Assembly (NCBI GenBank): GCA_017397925.1
Contig: JAFQHO010000029.1
Location: forward strand, 1-64,000
Source of the DNA: Ruminococcus sp.
Lineage (GTDB): Bacteria > Bacillota > Clostridia > Oscillospirales > Ruminococcaceae
Length of the DNA stretch: 64,000 nt
Direction: 5' to 3'
The notes below the pieces were generated by a model. That model saw only the letters and a list, made by a program, of their open reading frames with translations, had not been told where the DNA came from and made no database searches. Below, in pieces: positions 42,263 to 52,463 of the stretch (positions are counted from its first letter, which is position 1; every line of letters starts with the position of its first letter). The translations under genes were made by a program, and so were the position numbers.

Positions 42263-42436
42263 AAAACAGCCGCCTTTCGGGTGTAATGAAAAATCACTTT
42301 ACACATTATACACTATATTAATAGATTTGTCAAGGGAAAATGGATATTTTTAATTGTTTTATCTTTAAAATCTACCTATTTTTCATTTGTCCTGCGTTGT
42401 GAAAATTTCACAGTCCGAATTGTTTCCCTGAATTCA

Positions 42437-42481
42437 AAAACCCCCGAAACATAAAGACGGGTACTCGTAAAGAAGTTTTTA
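42437..42481 (+). repeat. Left inverted repeat of the mobile element
   Basis: The block starting ACCCCCGAAAC and containing GGGTACTCGTAAAGAAGTTTTT matches, in inverted orientation, 55419-55463 at 33 of 45 positions without gaps. Conserved cores are CCCC-GAAAC, GGTACTC and AGAAGTTTT. Confidence 0.65.
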
Positions 42482-42514
42482 TGATTTGAAGATAAGGTTG
42501 CGTAACCTCGGCGG

Positions 42515-44149
<1,635 letters not shown>

Positions 44150-44235
44150 TTACCTTTCTTTCCGACAGATACAGCAAGCTATGTTATCATTATAGCGCAC
44201 ATTGACGAACGATTCAATGCGCCGATATTCCAAAG

Positions 44236-44454
44236 TTACACAGCCTGCTTCTCAGGTTCTTGTCCGGATTCACCGAGGAGTTTTTCACTCTCTCGGATAA
44301 TCAGCCTTTTCAGAATGTCAGAAAGGCTTTCCTTTGAAGCAGGGTTAAACACGGTGGTCACCGTGTAAAGGGTATGCCCGATTTTATATTCGGACGTTGC
44401 GTTAAAAGTTGTCACTGCCTTCTCTTTCTCTACGGCAGTAGTGTTATTGTTCAT
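44236..44454 (-). CDS. tnpW: TnpW-family transposon protein
   Basis: This 72-residue protein contains YKIGHTLYTVTTVFNPASKE and SLSDILKRLIIRE, the two conserved blocks of the TnpW family found next to serine recombinases in Tn4451/Tn4453-like elements. The role in transposition is not known. AAGGAG lies nine bases before ATG. It is 89 bases upstream of the recombinase and on the same strand. Confidence 0.85.
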   Translation of the reverse strand: MNNNTTAVEKEKAVTTFNATSEYKIGHTLYTVTTVFNPASKESLSDILKRLIIRESEKLLGESGQEPEKQAV

Positions 44455-44543
44455 AGCTTGTTACTCCTTTAGCTTCTCTATCTCTATGCTTTTAGAGCGA
44501 GGGAATCGCTTTCTCTGTCTGCCCCTCTTTCTGTTTTTGAAGC

Positions 44544-44584
44544 AGCTGTGCGGAACGGCAGATGCCGTCCCGATTTCACAGCTA
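44544..44584. terminator. Long hairpin between tnpW and the coiled-coil gene
   Basis: AGCTGTG...CACAGCT encloses ACGGCA/TGCCGT, a two-tier stem of 13 paired positions. It probably ends the DUF4315-like gene transcript. Confidence 0.5.
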
Positions 44585-44606
44585 TCGTTTTTTTGTCGGA
44601 TATATG

Positions 44607-44918
44607 TTAATCCTCGAAAGGATTACTCTTATCCGTAAAGCTCATCTGCTGACCAAACTCATCATCGTCTTGAGCTGTATCTGTATCGCTCTCAGCAATG
44701 CTATCCTGTCTGAGCTTCGCAAGCTGTTCAGGGTGCTTGGTGATAAGCTCAAAAAGTCCCTGCTCATCACAGCCGAGTGCGTCCCTGATCTTAGCAAGCT
44801 GGATAGCATTCAGCTTCGCATTGATCTTCTCAATCTCAGCCTTGTCGCTCTCGATACGGTCAAGCACCGCCTGACGCTTGCTCAGGAGCTTTTCTGTCTG
44901 CTGTTCATAGGTAAGCAT
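44607..44918 (-). CDS. Small coiled-coil protein, DUF4315-like
   Basis: The product is 103 residues. The first half is a strong coiled coil (about 5-45: KLLSKRQAVLDRIESDK and onward), followed by KIRDALGCDEQGLFELITKH and an acidic tail. The layout resembles the DUF4315 proteins encoded on conjugative and mobilisable elements of gut Firmicutes; the assignment is by layout only. The ATG at 44918 lies seven bases after GGAGG; the open frame extends far upstream without support. Confidence 0.7.
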   Translation of the reverse strand: MLTYEQQTEKLLSKRQAVLDRIESDKAEIEKINAKLNAIQLAKIRDALGCDEQGLFELITKHPEQLAKLRQDSIAESDTDTAQDDDEFGQQMSFTDKSNPFED

Positions 44919-45087
44919 ACCGCCACCTCCTTCCGTTTTATTCTCTCCTTGTTTTGTTTGTGTCTGCCGTGGTATCTCCACAATCAAATTATAGCGCGCA
45001 ATGAAGCCATTTGTCCAGCCGCAATTGCGCACGAACTTTTTGTGAAATTTACATTTTCCCCAGTGTAATTTGTCCGGAAATAATAAC

Positions 45088-45124
45088 AAGCTGCGGAGCG
45101 GAAGTATATTCCGCTTCACAGCTT
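45088..45124 (-). terminator. Terminator of the CHAT gene
   Basis: AAGCTG/CAGCTT plus an inner AGCGGAA/TTCCGCT stem lie about 30 bases after the CHAT stop. Confidence 0.55.
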
Positions 45125-45155
45125 TTACGAAAATATTTCTAATTTATAGATGATG

Positions 45156-46208
45156 TTATTCTGGTTGAACTAAAATAATACTGTTAGCTTGCAATCCATC
45201 TCGAACAAACAATTCGGGGGTTGTTTCTTCAGGAATACCCTCTAACATTAAAGCAGCTTTGGCTTGATTAAAAGATACTTCTATACTCTTACCAAATCCT
45301 ATAGAAGAATAAAACTGAGAGGCAAATACGAGTGCCGCTTCATCGCCTATAGAAGTGTTCATTCCAATGGCTATATCTACATACTTTACGATATTCTCCG
45401 CTTGAATAGCTGAAAAGCAAGCATTAAAGAAAATCAGACGCACCTTATCGGAAAGTGTCATAATAGTTTGTGCCATAGCTTCTTTTGTAACTAATTTACA
45501 TTCTCCGTCAGGATTTTCAAATGCTAACGTACCATCGTCATCTCCATGACCACTAAAATGAATAATATCAGGATTAACTTCGTTTATAGCCTGTAGAAGA
45601 TCAGAAGTTCGTACAGCCCACCTTGATTCAAATTTTATTGTGTCCCTATATTCAGACTTCCTAATCATTTCTTGTATTGCTCGACATTCAGCATCTAACC
45701 GTAGCGAAGGAGTATCTACGGGATTTGATGCTAAAAATAATACAGTAATTGTTTTGGGTAATTTCTGTAATTCATCTATTTGATTTTGCAAATTAGAATG
45801 TATGTCAGCATGACGCTGAATTGTTTTATTTAACTCTAAAATCTGGTGTTGTGTTTTTTTCTGCATTTCGGCTTCCTCTTTAATCTGTTGATCATGAATC
45901 TTCTTTTCTTTACGTTCAACTTTCTTTTGTTCATCAGCTATTTCCTTCTCAAGCTTTGCAATCTGTTTTTCAAGAACGGCAATTTTCTTCTCAGACGTTG
46001 TGATGTCTTTTTCAGCCCTGGTTATATCATTGGTTTTAGATTTAATGGTAGCTGAACTTTTTGTTTTTCTTATAGCATCGATGGCACGTTCAATTTTAGT
46101 TCTTGCTGCAGCTATTTTTTTATTTTCCTTAGCTTTCTCTGAAAACAGTTTGGAAATCTGCTCTCTTTTCTTTGCAACATTTGTTCTATAAGTATCAATA
46201 AGAGCCAT
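45156..46208 (-). CDS. CHAT-domain caspase-like protease with N-terminal coiled coil
   Basis: The 350-residue protein begins with a long charged coiled coil (about residues 1-145) and then a CHAT domain. The domain starts with TVLFLASNPVD and has the catalytic-His motif IIHFSGHGDDDG at about 222. The catalytic-Cys motif is LIFFNACFSA at about 263. Later AIGMNTSIGDEAALVFASQFY is typical of CHAT peptidases. These caspase relatives act as effectors in several prokaryotic defence systems, for example cleaving gasdermins or, as TPR-CHAT, acting with type III-E CRISPR. No such partner is adjacent here. The ATG at 46208 follows GGAGG by five bases; a TTG ten codons upstream is possible. It has its own promoter. 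GC is lower than in neighbours, as in acquired cargo. Confidence 0.88.
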   Translation of the reverse strand: MALIDTYRTNVAKKREQISKLFSEKAKENKKIAAARTKIERAIDAIRKTKSSATIKSKTNDITRAEKDITTSEKKIAVLEKQIAKLEKEIADEQKKVERKEKKIHDQQIKEEAEMQKKTQHQILELNKTIQRHADIHSNLQNQIDELQKLPKTITVLFLASNPVDTPSLRLDAECRAIQEMIRKSEYRDTIKFESRWAVRTSDLLQAINEVNPDIIHFSGHGDDDGTLAFENPDGECKLVTKEAMAQTIMTLSDKVRLIFFNACFSAIQAENIVKYVDIAIGMNTSIGDEAALVFASQFYSSIGFGKSIEVSFNQAKAALMLEGIPEETTPELFVRDGLQANSIILVQPE

Positions 46209-46284
46209 ATAGTCCTCCGAAATATTATCTTCCTCCAAAATGCGAAACGTTTATAAGTAAGAACATACCTTTTCTTACATATTA

Positions 46285-46313
46285 AGTATACCACATAATC
46301 ATTAAAAAAGCAA
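46285..46313 (-). promoter_or_regulatory. CHAT-gene promoter
   Basis: The minus strand reads TTGCTT at 46313-46308, a 17-bp spacer, and TATACT at 46290-46285, about 75 bp upstream of the start. Confidence 0.6.
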
Positions 46314-46701
46314 CTAAGTTGATTTAAAAATGCAACAGTTCTATACACAATATAAACATAAATTCGCTGTTGATTTTAAGCAATGAGAAGAACTGTTATA
46401 AACATACTGAAAATTCTCAGAAGAAACATTAACATAACCGTAAATTCTTTGGTAGATATATAAAGATACATTTTCATCAAACTGCCGCACAAGTTGCGCA
46501 ATAACTGCGCCGAGATATTTTACAATATAATCGTCGGCAGGAGCGACGAAAAAAAGATATAGTCGCTATCGCTCCAATTCTCGCCATGACAGCGAGAAAA
46601 CCGCCGAATGGCGGTAATAGCCGTGCCGATGTAAAATCGGCACTCTCAGTTTGCAAGCACGGTACTCTGTACTACAAACATAGTTTTTCGTCAGAATACG
46701 A

Positions 46702-46735
46702 TGCTTGTTAGGGAAACATTCCCTAAGACCCTTGA
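46702..46735 (+). other. Candidate origin of transfer (oriT)
   Basis: TTAGGGAA and TTCCCTAA are perfect 8-bp arms around ACA (46708-46726), preceded by TGCTTG and followed by GACCCTTG, about 70 bp upstream of mobC. Mobilisable elements of Firmicutes commonly have such a short inverted repeat and nick region just before mobC and the relaxase gene. The nick site is not proven. Confidence 0.55.
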
Positions 46736-46794
46736 AAAAGAAAAAAAGCTGTTATGAAAACAGCTAAAAGAACAAAATATCAGGAGGGAAATTA

Positions 46795-47439
46795 ATGAAA
46801 AATGAAATGAAAACAGCAAATGATTTCAGCCGAAATCTTGATGAAAGAACAAGTGATTTAATGATTGATGTTTACAATGAAATTAAGATGTCCGATAAAC
46901 TGTTTTCTCAACAAGAGCATAATGCTCAATCGGATATTTCAGAAATCGTTGAGGACGATAATAACCGTACCGAAGTTGTGCAGTTTCGTGTATCGAAAAA
47001 AGAGCTTGAAGTCATAGACCGCAGACTTGAAAAGTCATCACATAAAAGTCGCAGTTCCTACCTCAGAGATTGTGCCTTGAATACAGCAGTCCTTCACTTT
47101 GATTTACATAATTTTGATGAGTATTTAAAAGAACTCAGACGCATCGGAAATAACATTAATCAGATAGCCGTAAGAGTTAATTTAACAAGTAATTTTTACA
47201 AGGAAGATATTATGGAGATAAAGAGAGGAATGGAACTGATATGGCAACGACTAAACTCCACGGAATCAGAAGTACGCTCAATAAGTCAATTGAATACATC
47301 ATTGACCCTTGGAAAACCCGAAACGGTTCGCTTGTTATTAGTAATGGTTGCAGCACTTCGGGACAGACTGCACAAACTGAATTTGAAAATGTCAGAAAGC
47401 AAGGAAGTGGAAGAAGTAAAATCCTTGCACAGCATATAA
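46795..47439 (+). CDS. MobC-like relaxosome protein
   Basis: The protein is 214 residues. After an N-terminal extension of about 55 residues, a ribbon-helix-helix-type segment (VVQFRVSKKELEVIDRRLEKS) leads to the MobC core, with SRSSYLRDCAL at about 85 and LRRIGNNINQIAVRVN at about 117. It helps the relaxase bind and open oriT. AGGAGGG precedes the ATG. The frame continues 66 codons past the start of the relaxase gene, giving a 199-base overlap in another frame; the tail is rich in Leu and charged residues and may not be conserved. Confidence 0.85.
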   Translation: MKNEMKTANDFSRNLDERTSDLMIDVYNEIKMSDKLFSQQEHNAQSDISEIVEDDNNRTEVVQFRVSKKELEVIDRRLEKSSHKSRSSYLRDCALNTAVLHFDLHNFDEYLKELRRIGNNINQIAVRVNLTSNFYKEDIMEIKRGMELIWQRLNSTESEVRSISQLNTSLTLGKPETVRLLLVMVAALRDRLHKLNLKMSESKEVEEVKSLHSI

Positions 47440-48638
47440 TTCAAAGCTTTGCACCGGGTGAAATCACACCAGAAGAAGCACAGGTTGTAGGACTTGAATT
47501 TTGTCAGAAATTATTAGGCGAAAATTATCAATATATACTTGCTACACACGTAGACCACGAGCATATTCATAATCATATCATAGTCAATAATACCAATAGC
47601 AATACTCATAATACTTTTGAAACGGAATTTAATCAAGGAAAAAAGTCAGAGAGAGCGTGGGCAAAAGTACGTGAATTATCCGATGAAATTTGCAAAAAGT
47701 ATTGTTTATCTGTTATACAAAATCCCGAAAACAACAGAGGAAAAACACATTATGAATGGGATATGAGCAGACAAGGACTTTCGTGGAAAGCAAAGCTGAA
47801 ACTTGCCATAGACAATGCTATAAAAGAGAGCGATGACTTTGCAGTTTTTCTGCTGAAATGCGCTCAGAACGGCATACTTGTCTACTACAATCCGGAGCAT
47901 ACGATTGACTTGAAATTTATGCTTGCGGAGCAGAAAGAGCGCAATCCGAGAGCGAAATTTACAAGAGCGAAAACTCTTGGGTGGTTTTATGAAACGGAGC
48001 AGATCAAAAGCCGTATCGTTCACTACAAAAAAGCTATGGAATACAAGCCGAAAGCAAGGATTGTCCGAGTGCCTGTGCAGGTCGAGGATAACAAGTTTAT
48101 CCGTGACAGCATCGACCGCAGTAATATGAAGCTGACGAGCAAGGCGATGAATATTCTCACCAAGTACGGTGTGACTGCCGAGGAAGCAAAAGCCGAGAGC
48201 ATAGCCGCATTCAGTGAGAGGGTGGCGCTTGTTCAGGAGCTTAATGCTATTTCGGACGAGATCAAGGAGCTTGAAGAACGTCCCGAAACGCTTAGAAAAT
48301 TCTGGGCTTTCAAACCGTATTACGATGAATACAAATCCCTCAGCGGACGAAAACAGGAGAAGTATAAAAAAGCTCACGGCGGTACTTTATCGGATTATCA
48401 TGAGCTGAAAAAGAAGCTGCTGGAATGGTATCCAAGCGGTCATGTGCCGACTGCCGAAAAGTTGAATAAGCATATTGCCGAGCTGAGAAAACAATCGGCT
48501 CAGAAAAATGCACGATATAGGGCTATCAAGCTGAAAGCGGACGAACTGTCGCAGGCGGCGAATGAGATCGAGCAGTATCTACGTCAGGAGCAGAGTCGAG
48601 ATCAGCAGAAAAAACGAAGGCAGAATGTACTTGAATGA
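47241..48638 (+). CDS. MobA/VirD2-family relaxase
   Basis: This 465-residue relaxase nicks oriT and stays bound to the 5 prime end during transfer. The N-terminal domain has ATTKLHGIRSTLNKSIEYI with the likely catalytic Tyr at about residue 19, and the three-His metal site in THVDHEHIHNHIIVN at about 107. The C-terminal half (about 290-465) is a charged helical and coiled-coil region. ATG is preceded by AGAGGA at eleven bases. The start overlaps mobC by 199 bases but is supported by the conserved N-terminus. It resembles TnpZ-type mobilisation proteins. Confidence 0.92.
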   Translation: MATTKLHGIRSTLNKSIEYIIDPWKTRNGSLVISNGCSTSGQTAQTEFENVRKQGSGRSKILAQHIIQSFAPGEITPEEAQVVGLEFCQKLLGENYQYILATHVDHEHIHNHIIVNNTNSNTHNTFETEFNQGKKSERAWAKVRELSDEICKKYCLSVIQNPENNRGKTHYEWDMSRQGLSWKAKLKLAIDNAIKESDDFAVFLLKCAQNGILVYYNPEHTIDLKFMLAEQKERNPRAKFTRAKTLGWFYETEQIKSRIVHYKKAMEYKPKARIVRVPVQVEDNKFIRDSIDRSNMKLTSKAMNILTKYGVTAEEAKAESIAAFSERVALVQELNAISDEIKELEERPETLRKFWAFKPYYDEYKSLSGRKQEKYKKAHGGTLSDYHELKKKLLEWYPSGHVPTAEKLNKHIAELRKQSAQKNARYRAIKLKADELSQAANEIEQYLRQEQSRDQQKKRRQNVLE

Positions 48639-48776
48639 TACAGCGCATTGCACCGGGGATTTCCCTCTTTTTGCTGCGCCATTCACAAAGATTATTACAA
48701 TTATCCTGATAGGCTGGACTTCTGCACGATTATGGTATATACTGTATCTACAATAATGATTTGGAGGTACACAGCT

Positions 48777-48989
48777 ATGTTAAAAACACCCGAATTGGCA
48801 ATGCCGAGAACACACACGGTCACCACAGTCTGCAACGGTAAGCGTGAGGTCTGGACGGACTATGAGGAAGCAAAGGCTTATTTCCTTGAAATGATGATGA
48901 CTGCCGAGGGCGAGGAGCATGAGCGAGCAGAGTGCGTATATATTCAGCTCCTGCACGGACTGTCGGAGTGTTCAGACGAAGATGAATAA
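48777..48989 (+). CDS. Small acidic element-encoded protein
   Basis: The product is 70 residues, with no membrane helix. TVTTVCNGKREVWTDYEEAK and a helical HERAECVYIQLLHGL block suggest a small alpha/beta fold. GGAGG lies nine bases before ATG at 48777. The upstream in-frame extension over the relaxase end is unlikely. It stands between the relaxase and integrase genes, followed by two terminators. Function unknown. Confidence 0.75.
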   Translation: MLKTPELAMPRTHTVTTVCNGKREVWTDYEEAKAYFLEMMMTAEGEEHERAECVYIQLLHGLSECSDEDE

Positions 48990-48999
48990 TCAACAACAG

Positions 49000-49026
49000 A
49001 GAGCTTTGCTGTGGCAAGGCTCTTTT
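49000..49026 (+). terminator. Terminator 1 after the small acidic gene
   Basis: AGAGCTTTGC and GCAAGGCTCT (one mismatch) form a 10-position stem with a TGTG loop followed by TTTT. Confidence 0.65.
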
Positions 49027-49042
49027 GTCATACAACAATAAT

Positions 49043-49085
49043 GCTCCTTGTGATATCTGCTGTCAGAGATCATAAGGAGCTTTTT
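49043..49085 (+). terminator. Terminator 2 after the small acidic gene
   Basis: GCTCCTT and AAGGAGC (with GAT/ATC inside) form a stem followed by five Ts, a strong intrinsic terminator. Confidence 0.75.
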
Positions 49086-49346
49086 CACATAATCAGCGCG
49101 CACACGGCGCAGTTTCAGCGCAGTGACCCTTTATAATTGTAAATGTTGGTTTTCGTAAAACTGAAAAATTAACGAAATCGGATATATCTGCCAAATATTT
49201 GACCGAAAGATACACCTGTGTCAATTATATTATACATGATTATCCGACATTTTTCAATAAGATTTTTGAAAATCAGCAGTTTATATACAACGAGGATAGC
49301 CTATATGTGCAAATTGTACATTATAGACTGGCTGGAGGGTTACGGA

Positions 49347-50438
49347 ATGGAGAAGGTTAGTACAAATATAACAAAACGTAAAGACGGAAGGTATATGGGA
49401 AAGTTCATTGTTTGCTATAATGACAGTGGCAAAGCACAGTATCAGTATGTGTATGGCAAGACCTATGATGAAGCCGAAAGCAAGGTGTTGATCGGGCAGG
49501 AGGTAGCATCTCGCTATCTTTCGGGAAGATATATCACTGTCGGCAAGATTTATAGGGAGTGGCTGAACGCTGTTGTCAATCGTGTAAAGGAGTCCTCTCT
49601 TGCCAATTACAGGGCAAAATTTGAGAAGCATATTCTCCCCATTTTCGGTGATATGCCATGTGCCGACCTGTCAGCAGTACGTATCAATGCGTTTATAAAC
49701 GAAAAGCTTGCAGAGGGCTTATCTGCAAGCTATGTAAGGGATATTATTACGGTTTTCAAGTCAATGCTACGATATGCTCAGGAAGAATATGACTTTAAGC
49801 TGTCGCTGAAAAATGTTGTCCTCCCAAAAATAGAGAAAAAGCAGGCAGAGCGCATCAATGACTTGCAGCAGAAACAGCTTATCGCCTATTTGAAGGCAAA
49901 TATGTCGTTGACAGCTTTTGGTATTTTATTATCGCTTGGTATGGGTTTGCGTATCGGTGAGCTTTGTGGCTTAACATGGAGCGATGTGGACTTTCAACAT
50001 AAGATACTGCACATCCGAAGAACTGTACAGCGGATCACCTCTACAAACGGCAATCGAAAAACAAAAGTGGTTATTTCAACTCCCAAGTCTGATACCTCAT
50101 TCCGAGATATAGCAATACCCGATTTTCTTATGGCATATTTCAGAATATTCCGAAATGAAGCCGACTTCTTCATCCTTTCAGGTGCTGATAAGCCTGTTGA
50201 GCCGAGAACGATGCAGTATCGCTACAAGAATATATTGCAGTCAGCTGAAATAGGAACTCATAACTTCCACAAGCTCCGCCATTCCTTTGCCACCAACTGT
50301 GCAGAAAAGGGATTTGATACCAAAACGCTGTCTATGATCCTTGGTCATAGCACTGTAAATCTTACACTTAACAGGTATATCCACCCTGACCTAACACATG
50401 AACGCAGATTGATGAACAGTATATGTCTGCTGTTGTAA
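49347..50438 (+). CDS. Tyrosine site-specific integrase
   Basis: The 363-residue protein has an N-terminal arm-binding-like segment (about 1-60), a SAM-like core-binding domain (about 63-150) and the catalytic domain with all expected residues. These are Arg in GLRIGELCGLTW at about 214, HKLRHSF (HxxR) at about 308, LGHSTVN at about 331 and the nucleophile Tyr in LNRYIHP at about 343. It catalyses integration and excision of mobile DNA. GGAGGG lies eight bases before ATG at 49347; the longer open frame has no ribosome binding site. Cargo lies between it and the right end, unusual for an integrase, which is generally at an end. Confidence 0.93.
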   Translation: MEKVSTNITKRKDGRYMGKFIVCYNDSGKAQYQYVYGKTYDEAESKVLIGQEVASRYLSGRYITVGKIYREWLNAVVNRVKESSLANYRAKFEKHILPIFGDMPCADLSAVRINAFINEKLAEGLSASYVRDIITVFKSMLRYAQEEYDFKLSLKNVVLPKIEKKQAERINDLQQKQLIAYLKANMSLTAFGILLSLGMGLRIGELCGLTWSDVDFQHKILHIRRTVQRITSTNGNRKTKVVISTPKSDTSFRDIAIPDFLMAYFRIFRNEADFFILSGADKPVEPRTMQYRYKNILQSAEIGTHNFHKLRHSFATNCAEKGFDTKTLSMILGHSTVNLTLNRYIHPDLTHERRLMNSICLLL

Positions 50439-50599
50439 ATTGTTGTCAGTATAGCATCTTGAAAACTAAATAGTGACGTGATTACGCCATTTTGAGGAGC
50501 GTTCCTGAAATTTTCAGTTTCAAGAAATCCTGTATCATACTATACCCTTTAGCATAGCAAAAATACAGTATCAGTTTACATACAGATCGAGGTGAACAA

Positions 50600-51787
50600 A
50601 TGAAAATAGCCGATATTATCAAATACGAAGGCGACAACAGCACCTTTGTGTGGAAGCACCCCTGTGAGGATTTCAATACATCGTCACAGCTTATCGTCCA
50701 CGAATCGCAGGAAGCTCTGTTCTACATGAATGGTCAGGCGCTTGACCTGTTCGGACCGTGCAGACATACGCTTGAAACAGAGAATATTCCCTTACTGCGG
50801 AGATTCATCAACATTCCGACAGACGGCAAAACACCGTTTCACTGTGAGGTCTATTTTATCAACAAGACCGAGCAAATGGCGATACGCTGGGGAACAGACA
50901 GCAAGGTACAGTATGTTGAGCCTACATACGGTTTTCCGCTTGCGATAGGTGCAAACGGCGAAATGACCTTAGCAGTGGAGGATTCCCGCAATCTGCTGAT
51001 CAATCTTGTCGGCACAGAAGCAATGCTTGACCGCCAGCATCTTGTTGGCTATTTCAGGTCATTCCTGATGACGAGAGTCAAGACCTATCTTGCACAGGCG
51101 ATGCGAAATAATGCCATCAGCATTTTTGAGATAGACGAAAGGCTTGAAGAATTCTCCAAAGGTATCCACGAAAAGCTGAAACCGGATTTTTCCGAATACG
51201 GCATTGATCTGCGGAAGTTCTTTGTGACAGGCATTGTCAAGCCTGACGGCAGTGAACAGTATGAAAAGTTCAAAGAGCTGCATTTCCGCCAGTATGCCGA
51301 CATTGCCGAAGCCAAGCTCAAACAGCAGGTAGGTATTATCGAACAGCAGACAGCAGCACAGCGTATGGTGATACAGTCGCAGGCAATGGCAACAAAACGC
51401 CAGCAGGAGGGTTACACCTATCAGCAGGAGCGTGGCTTTGATGTTGCGGAGCAAGTCGCTCAGAATGAAGCTGTCGGGCAGTTCACCAATATGGGCGTTG
51501 GTTTAGGAACGATGGCAGGCGTTGGCGGCGCAGTCGGCGGAGTTGTCGGTACTGCGATAGGCGGAGCAATTTCAGGAATGAACAGCCAGCCTACTCCACC
51601 GCCTGTTGCTGTGGCTAAGTGCTTTTGTGATAATTGCGGAGCTGAACTGGAAGTCGGCACACTTTTCTGCGATAAATTCGGAACAAAGCAGGAAGCTCTG
51701 CCGCTGAACAAATGCCCTCAGTGCGGCTTTGAATTCACCCGACCGGGCAAGTTTTGCCCCAAGTGCGGGTTTAATAGGGAGGGATAG
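50600..51787 (+). CDS. SPFH-domain protein with C-terminal zinc ribbons
   Basis: This 395-residue protein resembles the YdjI-type SPFH (band 7) proteins of Firmicutes. The SPFH domain covers about residues 30-225, with a helical stalk rich in Gln to about 285. A Gly/Ala-rich hydrophobic stretch (GLGTMAGVGGAVGGVVG) follows at about 300. Two zinc ribbons come last: CFCDNCG...FCDKFG, whose fourth Cys is Phe, and CPQCGF...FCPKCGF, complete. SPFH proteins form membrane-associated ring assemblies. GAGGTG precedes ATG. It opens a four-gene operon with close spacing (two to nine bases between genes). Confidence 0.85.
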   Translation: MKIADIIKYEGDNSTFVWKHPCEDFNTSSQLIVHESQEALFYMNGQALDLFGPCRHTLETENIPLLRRFINIPTDGKTPFHCEVYFINKTEQMAIRWGTDSKVQYVEPTYGFPLAIGANGEMTLAVEDSRNLLINLVGTEAMLDRQHLVGYFRSFLMTRVKTYLAQAMRNNAISIFEIDERLEEFSKGIHEKLKPDFSEYGIDLRKFFVTGIVKPDGSEQYEKFKELHFRQYADIAEAKLKQQVGIIEQQTAAQRMVIQSQAMATKRQQEGYTYQQERGFDVAEQVAQNEAVGQFTNMGVGLGTMAGVGGAVGGVVGTAIGGAISGMNSQPTPPPVAVAKCFCDNCGAELEVGTLFCDKFGTKQEALPLNKCPQCGFEFTRPGKFCPKCGFNREG

Positions 51788-51789
51788 CG

Positions 51790-52455
51790 ATGAAGAATAA
51801 AACTCCCTATATCGTGATCGCAATACTGTTTGTCCTGTTCAATGTGATCGCATTTGCGATACCCACCGAAAAGGCCTCTGTTTTCTGGATAGGCTATGTT
51901 TTTACCATGATTGCGTTTGCTGTTGTGGGCTTGGTATGGTATCTGACGATCGGTAAAAAGCAAGACCTGAAAAGCAAGCTGCTCGGCTCGTCAGTCGCAT
52001 ATATCAGCGCAGTTTATCTTGCGGTACAGTTTGTGGCGTTCTTAGTGTTTTTGTTCGTATCCTCTGCACCAAACTGGTGTGCAGTGCTTGTATGCGTGGC
52101 GATATTGGGCATATCGGCAATCTGCATGATAACCACTAATGCAGGCACAGAAATGATAACAGCGACCGAAAATAAGGTCGCTGTGAAACGTCAGTTTATT
52201 AAGGATTTACAGATCGAGGTCGAAATGCTTGCTGAAATCGAGACAGACGCCGAGATCAAGCAGAAACTGACAGAGCTTTCAAAGAAGATCAGGCTAAGTG
52301 ACCCGATGAGCGATCCTTCACTGTCAGAGCTTGAAGATGAGCTTTCGGCAAAGGTTGCAGCTATTGAGAACAGCAATGATAGGTCTGCTGCTATAAAAAA
52401 CGCAGAAACAATGCTCTTGAAAAGGAATAAGAAGGTCAAGGCGATGAAAGGATAG
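51790..52455 (+). CDS. Four-TM protein with cytoplasmic coiled coil
   Basis: The product is 221 residues with four hydrophobic helices (about 7-24, 31-53, 69-94, 100-118), then a helical charged tail of about 90 residues with coiled-coil character (QKLTELSKKIRLSD and EDELSAKVAAIEN). GGGAGGG lies six bases before ATG, and the gene starts two bases after the SPFH gene. No family is recognised. It probably anchors a partner of the SPFH protein at the membrane; this is inference from the operon. Confidence 0.8.
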   Translation: MKNKTPYIVIAILFVLFNVIAFAIPTEKASVFWIGYVFTMIAFAVVGLVWYLTIGKKQDLKSKLLGSSVAYISAVYLAVQFVAFLVFLFVSSAPNWCAVLVCVAILGISAICMITTNAGTEMITATENKVAVKRQFIKDLQIEVEMLAEIETDAEIKQKLTELSKKIRLSDPMSDPSLSELEDELSAKVAAIENSNDRSAAIKNAETMLLKRNKKVKAMKG

Positions 52456-52463
52456 GTAATGAT

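Larger units (their letters stand above)
46209..46794. other. Intergenic region between CHAT and mobC, with candidate oriT
   Basis: The 586 bases hold the CHAT promoter and a series of small hairpins: GCGAGAAAACCGCC, CCGCCGAATGGCGG near 46602 and GCCGATGTAAAATCGGC near 46625. They also hold the palindrome described as candidate oriT at 46708. No coding frame is supported. Confidence 0.65.
48990..49346. other. Intergenic region before the integrase gene
   Basis: Contains two terminators in a row and then about 260 bases leading to the integrase gene. Nothing else is recognised. Confidence 0.6.

Noticed and set aside
44919-45119. Long upstream extension of the DUF4315-like gene
   Set aside because: GGAGG sits seven bases before the ATG at 44918, and the extension overlaps the CHAT terminator hairpin.
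47706-48377. A 223-codon minus-strand frame inside the relaxase gene
   Set aside because: Antisense to the relaxase with conserved motifs; no initiation site.
49218-49346. 43-codon N-terminal extension of the tyrosine integrase
   Set aside because: No ribosome binding site upstream, while GGAGGG is correctly placed before ATG at 49347.
50459-50500. Possible third copy of the element end after the integrase gene
   Set aside because: Only CTTGAAAACT matches the right end closely; the rest does not align, and this core is common in intergenic DNA.
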